Assembly (NCBI RefSeq): GCF_002999335.1
Contig: NW_020312097.1
Location: 1-64,000 of the forward strand
DNA: 64,000 bases
Reading direction: 5' to 3'
Origin: Cyclospora cayetanensis
Lineage: Eukaryota; Apicomplexa; Conoidasida; Eucoccidiorida; Eimeriidae
Shown here in pieces: positions 58,901 through 64,000 of this stretch (position 1 is its first letter; each line of letters starts with the position of its first letter). Both the position numbers and the translations under genes were made by a program. The notes beneath the pieces were generated by a model. That model was not told the origin of the DNA and made no database searches. It was given only the letters and a program-made list of their open reading frames with translations.

Positions 58901-58998
58901 CTTTAGACGAAGCTGCCCAGGCAGTGAAGCTGATCGAGGAGGCAACAAGCGTTCGCAATCTTTCCAGGATGTATCCTGGATGGTGCCCCTACTGGTAA
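40170..58998 (+). CDS. TOR: Serine/threonine protein kinase TOR (target of rapamycin)
   Basis: A PIKK-family kinase that couples nutrient state to growth in TORC1/TORC2. Exons with matching phase: 40170-40430, 40881-42544, 43305-44250, then about 44606-46925 (internal structure partly open), 47000-47183, 47521-47724, 47941-48149, about 48.5-49.17 kb, about 49.5-49798, about 50264-50524, 51309-51969, 52242-53254, 53481-53673, 54462-54760, 55006-55063, 55163-55390, 55746-55906, 56269-56754, 57009-57316, 57845-58174 and 58893-58998. Domain order is N-terminal HEAT-type helices, FAT from about 47.5 kb ([17 protein letters not shown] matches mTOR FVSCWSEL), FRB, kinase and FATC ([13 protein letters not shown]). 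The last eleven exons alone encode 1280 aa. Poly-Gln, Ala, Ser and Leu runs are inserted throughout. It is TOR rather than ATM, ATR or DNA-PK because FRB is present and [18 protein letters not shown] and GWCPYW align best with TOR. The 5' end is uncertain. Confidence 0.93.
40455..40710. repeat. TGTATGTGTCTG microsatellite in a TOR intron
   Basis: TGTCTGTATGTGTATG-type repeats fill most of the intron 40431-40880, which ends in GGTGTCTGCAG. The frame across it (VCVCVCVWV...) is continuous with the next exon in the raw sequence but is not coding: the GTAAGA donor at 40431 and the acceptor at 40880 bracket it in phase. Confidence 0.9.
40881..42544 (+). other. TOR HEAT-region mega-exon with Gln insertions
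   Basis: A 1664-bp exon of Leu/Ala-rich helices ([75 protein letters not shown]). They are broken by Gln/Glu/His tracts: EEQQHQE repeats at about 40960-41080, and the [11 protein letters not shown] array at about 42045-42155. Donor AG|GTAAGG at 42545 joins to the exon at 43305 (AG plus C gives Ser). The helical repeats suit HEAT solenoid; I could not pair individual repeats with mTOR. Confidence 0.75.
42570..43135. repeat. TATGTATATG microsatellite in a TOR intron
   Basis: Imperfect TATG/TATA/TGTAC repeats fill most of intron 42545-43304. The 3' part (43140-43304) is of normal complexity and ends in GAGGTGTCTGTACAG, a recurrent acceptor-type motif in this window. Confidence 0.92.
44290..44590. 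repeat. TGTGTGTCAGTGTTTCTG microsatellite in a TOR intron
   Basis: TGTG, TGTCAGTG and TTTCTGTC repeats after the GTAGGG donor at 44251. Val/Cys frames across it are artefacts. Confidence 0.9.
44606..46925 (+). other. TOR central exons rich in Gln/Ser/His/Met tandem repeats
   Basis: Two frames are possible at the start. A short exon about 44606-44723 ([19 protein letters not shown], donor GG|GTAAAC) joined in phase to about 44872 ([14 protein letters not shown]) competes with uninterrupted reading of the second frame from upstream. After 44872 the frame is secure: [13 protein letters not shown], the 24-bp HHKQQQQQ array at 45175-45305, Ser runs at 45655-45690, [15 protein letters not shown], an (ATGAGC)n Met-Ser array at about 45992-46035, [16 protein letters not shown], the 45-bp [15 protein letters not shown] array at about 46395-46530, and SQRQQQQ repeats at about 46660-46760. 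It ends near VLRT at about 46922 with a probable GTGTTT donor. Confidence 0.7.
49193..49465. repeat. 20-21-bp minisatellite GGGGAATACTTTGAGAGAA, 13 copies
   Basis: Thirteen copies of AATACTTTGAGAGAAGGGG differing only in G-run length (4 to 6) and one GAGGGAA variant. It lies in a TOR intron between the exon ending near 49171 and the Gln/Ala exon at about 49.5-49798. The minus strand reads as a Ser-Leu-Lys-Val-Phe-Pro repeat, a shadow. Confidence 0.95.
49845..50155. repeat. TATG/TCTC microsatellite in a TOR intron
   Basis: TATATATA, TGTATGTGTG and (TC)n segments after donor GAGGAG|GTAGCG at 49799. A degenerate spacer follows, and the acceptor at 50263 (TTTTGCAG) opens the FAT exon [19 protein letters not shown]. 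Confidence 0.88.
50650..51295. repeat. About 40-bp minisatellite TATGTATGCCTGTATTTATTCATGTGTTTAGC
   Basis: About 13 diverged units of ATGTATG[C/T]CTGTATTTATTCATGTGTTTAGCT, alternating forms ending TTCATGTGTTTAGC and TTTATGCGTTTAGC. It fills the TOR intron before exon 51309. Confidence 0.92.
51309..53254 (+). other. TOR FAT-domain exons with 33-bp [11 protein letters not shown] repeat
   Basis: Exon 51309-51969 has [20 protein letters not shown] followed by EALHVL, matching mTOR MRTWLKYASLCGKSGRLALA. It ends CRMTL and joins exon 52242-53254 in phase to give CRMTLAKWTDTL (mTOR: ARCFLKLGEWQLNL). Next comes [14 protein letters not shown] (mTOR: SWYKAWHAWAVMNFEAV). Immediately after that point, where mTOR has a variable loop, lies a 33-bp repeat coding [11 protein letters not shown] with about 13 copies (52497-52935). 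The exon ends VVLAAGL at TTG|GTGCGC in phase 0. Confidence 0.85.
52497..52938 (+). repeat. 33-bp coding minisatellite ([11 protein letters not shown])n
   Basis: About 13 tandem copies of AACGACGAGCAACAGCAACAGAAGAAGCAGCAG with synonymous CAA/CAG and AAC/AAT changes and occasional extra CAG or CAA codons. All changes keep the frame. The opposite strand reads as Cys/Phe/Ser or Leu/Val-rich frames, which are shadows. Confidence 0.95.
53745..54365. repeat. TATATATGTGTATG and TATATATACCCACA microsatellites in a TOR intron
   Basis: The first half (53745-53940) is TATG/TGTA-rich; the second half (53975-54355) is ACCCACATATATAT repeats. The two halves are near reverse complements in character, so a long hairpin is possible. 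Intron 53674-54461. Confidence 0.92.
54462..55390 (+). other. TOR exons: end of FAT and FRB (rapamycin-binding) domain
   Basis: Exon 54462-54760 has [11 protein letters not shown] (mTOR: HPQALIYPLTV), then [20 protein letters not shown] followed by HVAF (mTOR: [20 protein letters not shown] then RLYF) and [14 protein letters not shown] (mTOR: VLEPLHAMMERGPQ). Exon 55006-55063 adds [19 protein letters not shown]. Exon 55163-55390 has an Ala run, then [14 protein letters not shown] (mTOR: DLTQAWDLYYHVF) and [16 protein letters not shown] (mTOR: SPKLLMCRDLELAVPG). Phases match at each junction. Of the mTOR rapamycin contacts, L2031, S2035, F2039, W2101 and F2108 are conserved; T2098, D2102 and Y2105 are Q, G and F. 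Confidence 0.88.
55746..57316 (+). other. TOR exons: PIKK kinase domain with poly-Gln insertion
   Basis: Exon 55746-55906: [20 protein letters not shown] then [16 protein letters not shown], with the ATP-binding Lys in ILK. Exon 56269-56754: [10 protein letters not shown], a Ser-rich insert, then [20 protein letters not shown] (mTOR: YAVIPLSTNSGLIGWVPHCD). After LTLFTAAK comes a run of about 29 Gln, where mTOR has the LST8-binding element. Exon 57009-57316: [33 protein letters not shown] (catalytic loop Asp and Asn present), [20 protein letters not shown] then TVPFR (mTOR: [20 protein letters not shown] then KIPFR). The DFG Gly is Ser. All junctions keep phase. Confidence 0.93.
57600..57716. 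repeat. ATCTATCTCACT microsatellite in a TOR intron
   Basis: About eight CTATCTCACTAT units in intron 57317-57844, close to its middle. Confidence 0.9.
57845..58998 (+). other. TOR exons: kinase C-lobe end and FATC
   Basis: Exon 57845-58174 joins PFR in phase: [12 protein letters not shown] (mTOR: LTRMLTNAMEVTG), then [26 protein letters not shown], a Ser-rich spacer and NKLDGLDFG (mTOR: DKLTGRDFS). Exon 58893-58998 begins after TTCTGTGCAG and gives [20 protein letters not shown] then [14 protein letters not shown] and TAA. The FATC is complete and lacks any insertion, in contrast to the rest of the protein. The intron between (58175-58892) is a TGTGTCAAGTATGTGTCATATG minisatellite. Confidence 0.95.
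58290..58852. repeat. TGTGTCAAGTATGTGTCATATGTGTATG minisatellite in the last TOR intron
   Basis: About 20 imperfect units over some 560 bp. Val/Cys/Met frames through it run into the FATC exon in the raw sequence but are interrupted by the donor at 58175 and acceptor at 58892. Confidence 0.92.
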
Positions 58999-61997
58999 AG
59001 CGTGGAGAAGCGTGTGTGCCCTTTCGGCTTTTTCTTGTGAGTAGAGGGGACATGTTTTCTGGCGTAAAGTGTCGAGGCGAGATCAAAGCAGGGAGCTTGT
59101 TGAGGGAGCCTGCTAGTCTGAAGCAGTAGCTGCGGCACTTTCATTAAAGAGCAGTCTTGCCTAGCCTCTACGCTACGCACCACTCATGTGTCCTCGTGGC
59201 AAGGCGTTTTTCTGCACACTGAAGAAAGATTCTTGACAGCTCTTGCGGAGCCACGTGCGCTGCAAGAGGTCGCACTCTCCCTCGCCAGAGAGCAGGCATA
59301 TTGAACTCTTGTTGTCGGCTGTAATATTGGATAAAAGCACGAGAAGAGGCACAATTTCCTCCAAGACACACACACACACACACCCCTCGATGAAAGCGAC
59401 TCGAGATGTGCAGGCAGAAGGGCAAACAAAAAAGAGATCCAAAGCCTCTGCAGAGCTCGCCGCGAAAACAGCTGTAAAGGGGAAGCGGAGGGGGGAGAAG
59501 GCGAATTCTGCTGTTACGCGCGAGAGCACACAGAAGCACGCACTTAGTTCGGAGACTTTACAAGCTCAACAAAGTGAGGGAGGAGACCCCTAGCGAAGCT
59601 GCTCTATGGATAGCTAGTTCCGCCGAGGCGGGGGGAGAGAAAGAGAGACACAGAGAGACAGAGACAGACGGACAGACAGAGCCACCTTGGACGCTTCTTT
59701 ATGCGAAGCCCCTTTCTTAGCACCTGCCCCAATTGTGCATTGCGAAACGTCATGGGAAAATATCTTAATGCCTCCCCTATAGAAATCGACCTTCTATTGC
59801 CTTGCGCGCATCGGCTCGGAAAGTTTTAGTCTTGGAATCAGAAGGCAGACAGCAGCAGCTAGGAGAAATTCGCTGCGAAATTGCGGTGAGCCGTCTGAGT
59901 TTGGCTATCTGTCAACGGGCAGCAGTTTGCACATACTAGCAGTGTAGGATGCATGAACAAAACAGCATACGGCCCCTCGTTGTGTTCGGGAAACAGACTG
60001 TATGCGCGCGCAGTAACAGCCTGTGCACCGCCTCTTAAGAGGGATGCCAGTCTCCTGCCCTCTCACTTTTGACAAATAAGCCTGCTAAAGCGTGAAAATT
60101 GCTCGAGTGTGTTTTTGGCGAGTCCACTGCCCATCAATTCAGATATAGATGTGCCTGAGGAACTGCTGGGTACAGCAGTGTTGCACGATGCCCTTTGTGG
60201 AGTGGTGGTACACTGAAAATGCGGAGAGTGACGGGTTGTGTTGGTTTCAGTCACTCCATGCCCTCAGAGATGCCTCTTTCATCTGTCCCCTTGCTGTCTT
60301 TGAAAGGCAACCCTTCTCGCAGTGTCTGGTGCGCCGTGTTCAGCAGTGCAAACCTCCCAGGAGTCTCGCTGCGTGTAGCCTTACACTACATGCACCTCGC
60401 TGAGCCTCGATAAAGCGTTGACTGGCGAGCACTCGATCAAGCTGTTTGTGCAAGTTCCCTGCTGCAGAGCAGTGGTAGCTGCTTGGATGCGCGAAGCGTC
60501 GGGGGGGGAGGGCGCTGTATGCCTCTCATGGCGGCTACACCTTTTTGGCATTCTGCGTGGATGTGGTCAAAAAGGATCACTTGGAGGACTGCGTACTAAA
60601 GCGCTGCAGTGCGACTTCTTTGCCTAGCTTCTCGCTTCCTGCCGGAAGCCCACACGAGGGGACGTGGGATGGAGGGAAGCACAATTATTCAGAACGGCAC
60701 AAGACGTTTAAAAGCTGCAGTGGAGCTGGTTCTACTGCATGAAGCCAATGAGGTGCCCCCCTAGGGAGGGCCTATGCAGGGGAGAGAACGTCTGTCTGCA
60801 GACCAAGTGGAATTTTTTTGCCGTTCAAGTCGCAAATCCTGTGGAAGCGCTTAGCAGCTCGCGTATCTGCTACGACGCCGCCTGCCTGCCTGCCTGCCTG
60901 CCGGATAGGCTGCTCCTCCAACGAACCTGACGGCTACTGCAGCTTCAGCTTCCCCTGTCCGTGCAGCGAACGAACAATGATTGCTGCTTCTCCGTGCAAG
61001 CACGTGAAAAACCTCTCATCTACCCCATACCCTCCCCAACCCGCCTGCAAGCCCGCAACGTCATGAACGACGCAAAAAGCGAGGGAGGGGAGGGCGGCGG
61101 GGGAAATCTACACTTGTTCTGCAACAAGCCCCCTCGCCTTCTTTATCTATCTACTCTCTATCCCGCTAGCTGGAGGCAATACAGATATTATTTTTCGCAT
61201 CTCCCTTGCGAATTATACAGCCCCCCTTTCCGCCCGTAGGCTCGGCATCTCGCGTGGCATACACCACAGTCTTCGGCAGTGGCGGTAGTCTCACACGCTG
61301 CCTGCCGTCATCGATTTTCAGGAGAAAGCGCGTTTTGGTGTTTTGAACTCGAGATTCTGGAAGCGCAGTCCTTGAAAAAAGCCATGAATACTTGCATGCA
61401 CTGTCTTTCCGTAGAACAACAGAAGGTAAAACAACAGAAGGCGGCCTCTTTTCTCGCCTCTTCAACGCCGCAGTGTTGCAAACAGCCCGTCCCCTGCATG
61501 CACCCAGGAACATCGCGGGAGCATTGCAGCGTCTTCCCCCCCTCCTGGGAGTGCTTGATTGAGCCAAAAACTGGAGGCATCTCCGCAAGTCGGTTTGCCA
61601 ACTGCTGCTGCGAACTACGCATCAGCTGCGATCTGCTCGCCACGGAGAAACTGCCGCCTCCCCAGAGCATCGCCGTGGGAAGAATTCGCATGCGCTTCCC
61701 CCGTGTGCTACGGGGGGTCCTCCCAGCTGGCAGACTCTTAACGGGTTACAAAGAATATATATATTTGCATATTTATGTGCATTTATGTATATATATATAC
61801 ATGTTTCTGCGCGCCTAGCCAGCTCGACGTGAGCGCCCTCTCTATAGGGCTCTCCAGGCGGCTACCCCCTCCGGTGCAACTGGAAGCCACTGACGCGTCT
61901 TTAGGCACCTTCCAGCGGCAAACGCAGCAGAGGATTCTCACAGCTGCCTTCCTTCACACCCAGCAGCGCGAGAAACAGCGCGAGAAACAGCGCGAGA
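58999..61997. other. Intergenic: TOR 3' flank and upstream region of the DUF2423-like gene
   Basis: No confident gene. A basic plus frame 59390-59593 (TKKRSKASAELAAKTAVKGK) is uncharacteristic of known families. Frames at 60149-60403 and 61279-61818 are open without recognisable content. A minus-strand candidate at 60772-61588 is discussed among rejected items. (TATA)n occurs at about 61755-61800. A (GCCT)n tract lies at 60881-60903. Confidence 0.45.
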
Positions 61998-63471
61998 ATG
62001 GCGAAGGGTTTGCGCTGTAAGACGAAAAGGGCCTTCAGGGCAGTGAAGAGGCAGCATGTCAGCGCCACAGTCGAAGCAACACGCATGGAGACTCTGCAAC
62101 AGCGGCTGCTGATGATACAGCGGGGCGAAGATCCTATGGCATTCAGTAGGAGACCTTTGAACAAATTCCTTTACCCAGGTGAGCAGGAGTCGCGCTGGCT
62201 TCTGACCCTTTCGCCTTGAGGCGTGTTTTTTCGCCTGGCTCCTCTTCTGGTTATGCGCCTTTCTTCCGCTGCCGACATTCTGCACTTCTGCTGCCTCTAT
62301 TGCCCTCCTCTAAGCCCCTCCAGGCTGTGCGTTCTCGCGTTCGCACCTCACGCCTCTCCCTCAGCGGCAGCTTGCCAGAGATCCTCTTTCCCCCTTTACC
62401 CTCCCCCCCCGCCATTCTCCTCGCTCTTCTTTCTAGAGCTTTCGCTGTCAGCGCTTCTCTCTCTGTCTCTCCTCCTTCCGCTGCGATTCAATTTTTTCTC
62501 GACGTCACCACTGCATCTCCCTGCCGCTAGCTGCACCTGCATTGGGCACTGCTGCACATGCATGGAATTTTATTCTTCTGCTAGCTGCACCTCTCTCTTG
62601 ATGCCGCTTCTTCTTCTTTTCCTTCTCTTTTCCTTCTTCTCCTTCTTCTCTTTTCCTACTCCTTCTTCTCCTTCTCCTTCTCCTTCTTCTTCTCCTTCTT
62701 CTTTTTTTCCTTCTCCTTCTTCTCCCACTCCTTCTTCTCCCACTCCTTCTTCTCCCACTCCTCCCACTCCTCCCACTCCTTCTTCTCCTTCTCCTTCTCC
62801 TCCCACTCCTTCTTCTCCACCTCCTTCTTTTTTCCTTCTTCTGCAGTTGCTGCTGTAATTATTTCGCCGACTCCTGCAGGGCACCCCGTGCTGCGGTGAA
62901 GTGCGTGTATGCATGCTACGTGTGTCTTGCACGGTGCGATTCTGTCTGTCTCTCCTTGTGCCCTCCTGCTGCAGATGCTGCAGACGCAGTATTTCCCCAG
63001 AAAACTCCAGGAGCACGTCCATTGGACTTTCGATCCGAGGCTTTGCCGCTTGCTGGCATGGTAGGATGGGGGCAGAGGAAGAAGTACACGGAGGAGGAGA
63101 AGATTGAGTTGGTGTCGCTTTTCAACTGTCTCCCTGGGCGCACCGAAGGGCCTGAGGTGCAAGGAGCTCGTGAGGCTTTCAAACGAAGAGCGGCTGCAGC
63201 CTTCGTGGGTGAAGCCGACATGACGGAGGCTGCCTGCCCCCGCAGCAGCAGCAGCAGCGCTGAGGCTGCAGCGGCGGAGCAAGCGGACGACGCAGGAGCT
63301 ACATGCATGCTTGCAGAAGATGCGACTAGCGACATGCTTGCAGAAGATGCGGCTAGCGACATGCTTGCAGACATGCGGAGAAGGCAAGTGCCCGTGGTGA
63401 AGGACGGCCTTATCAAGCAGAAAGCCTTGCCCTCCAAGGCTCAACGCAAACGCAGACAGAAGCGCAAATAA
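61998..63471 (+). CDS. Small basic nucleolar-type protein (DUF2423/LLPH-like, tentative)
   Basis: Two exons, 61998-62178 and 62975-63471, give 225 aa; G plus AT makes Asp at the junction. The N-terminus MAKGLRCKTKRAFRAVKRQH resembles the MAKSLRSKxKRxxRAxKR start of DUF2423 proteins (YBL028C, LLPH), which associate with 60S precursors. Exon 2 has VFPQKTPGARPLDFRSEALP, then MVGWGQRKKYTEEEKIELVS, a Ser/Ala-rich region, three copies of a MLAEDA(A/T)SD repeat (the third truncated), and the basic end KALPSKAQRKRRQKRK. Yeast and human relatives also end in a Lys/Arg-rich tail. Family membership rests on about 18 N-terminal residues, so it is tentative; gene reality is better supported. The intron holds a long (CTTCTC)n tract. 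Confidence 0.65.
62590..62850. repeat. CTTCTTCTCCTTCTCCCACTC polypyrimidine tract in an intron
   Basis: About 260 bp of almost pure pyrimidine on the plus strand within the 796-bp intron of the DUF2423-like gene. It includes TTCTCCCACTCC units at 62725-62815. Frames across it (Phe/Ser/Pro on plus, Glu/Gly/Lys on minus) are artefacts. Confidence 0.92.
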
Positions 63472-64000
63472 ATTGGCAGAAGGCACCGTCTCGCCGACCC
63501 CAGCAGCGCCTTTATCCCCATTCTCTCTCGCCTAGGGAACGCTCACTTTATGCTGCTGCTGCTGCTGCTGCTGCTGTGCGAAACGACTCGCTTTTTGGCG
63601 GAGAAAAAGGGGAAGCGCCAGCCGTTGCTGTTGCTGAATTCGCATAAAATCCCTTTTCCTGTCGCACCCCCCCCTCTAGGGGAGTTCGTCTTTGAACGTC
63701 GTTCAAAAGGCCTCTCGTGTTTTGTGCTGGCGCTCTTTTGAGTAACCTGCCTGCATGCGCCAGTGCTGCGCAAAAAGCGGTGTATGGAGAACGCACTAGA
63801 TGCAGGAGAGGCCGTCAAGGATAGCTCCTTTGTTGAGTTGCGTAGCGTTGCACGAGGCTGACAGTCACCTTCGATCGAGAGGAGAAAAGGGGGTCACTTT
63901 GAGCTGCAGAGAGTCTAAGAAGAGCAGAGGCGGGATCTGAGAAACGACGCGAAACTGCCGAGAGCTGCAAGGCGCAAGGCTGCGTTCTGTTTGCCCCTGT
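63472..64000. other. 3' flank, no gene recognised
   Basis: Contains a (CTG)8 run at about 63551-63576 and a C-rich patch at 63665-63677. Short frames on both strands (63543-63818) derive from the CTG run. Nothing else is recognisable. Confidence 0.55.

Noticed and set aside
60772..61588. Possible SRP14-like gene on the minus strand (TKTRFLLKIDDGRQR, then VVADTRAAKRFHRI)
   Set aside because: The two pieces vaguely resemble the SRP14 core and can be joined in phase (61295 donor), but the N-terminal part could not be built and the similarity is too weak to report as a gene.
62216..62858. 211-codon Ser/Pro/Phe plus frame
   Set aside because: Mostly polypyrimidine intron sequence between two phase-matched exons of the DUF2423-like gene.

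Overview
The window reads as nuclear DNA of an apicomplexan coccidian, most likely an Eimeria species. It combines intron-rich genes, dense CAG/GCA runs that code for Gln, Ala, Leu and Ser homopolymers, introns filled with TATG/TGTG microsatellites, and many GCATGC palindromes near gene starts. Two repeat-rich segments (about 0.17-22 kb and 33.2-64 kb) flank a repeat-poor island (about 22-33 kb), which matches the alternating repeat-rich/repeat-poor organisation described for Eimeria chromosomes. Bases 1 to about 170 are not genomic in appearance: they contain a degraded Illumina P7/index-primer-like string and a Nextera-like end, so the left edge is probably a contig end.

Repeat-rich segment 1. 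The minus strand carries the first exon of a DNA polymerase delta small subunit (506-952), a five-exon UPF3 (2411-4455), an RluA-type pseudouridine-synthase-like gene that has lost its catalytic R-L-D motif (6172-9242), a ZCCHC10/SREK1IP1-like zinc-knuckle splicing factor (10720-11774) and a G-patch protein of GPATCH4/PinX1 type (13226-15185). Divergent from the last is a plus-strand PEX14-like gene (16210-20031). It joins an N-terminal PEX14 domain, a long Asp-Asp-Asp-Lys repeat, a membrane segment, a coiled coil and a C-terminal PUB-like domain. A Ser-rich hypothetical gene follows (20450-21986).

Repeat-poor island. Two convergent, single-exon, secreted paralogues (28391-29560 plus, 30328-31533 minus), one tRNA-Phe(GAA) and an inverted pair of dispersed repeats; otherwise few genes.

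Repeat-rich segment 2. A two-exon ribosomal protein uS11/S14 gene (36210-37359, minus) has a cluster of GCATGC motifs upstream. Next comes one very large plus-strand gene, TOR kinase, followed with confidence from 40170 to 58998. It has HEAT-type helices, FAT, FRB, PIKK kinase and a FATC ending in GWCPYW, interrupted by microsatellite introns and homopolymer insertions. A small basic nucleolar-type gene (DUF2423/LLPH-like, 61998-63471) closes the window.

Exon models were built by hand: for nearly every junction named here, a GT donor, an AG acceptor, the reading phase and the family alignment agree. The genes do not form an operon. Several fall into RNA metabolism and growth (UPF3, zinc knuckle, G-patch, uS11, TOR), but I read that as ordinary housekeeping content rather than a linked pathway. 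The two most unusual items are the PEX14-PUB architecture and the coccidian TOR with a largely conserved rapamycin-binding surface.
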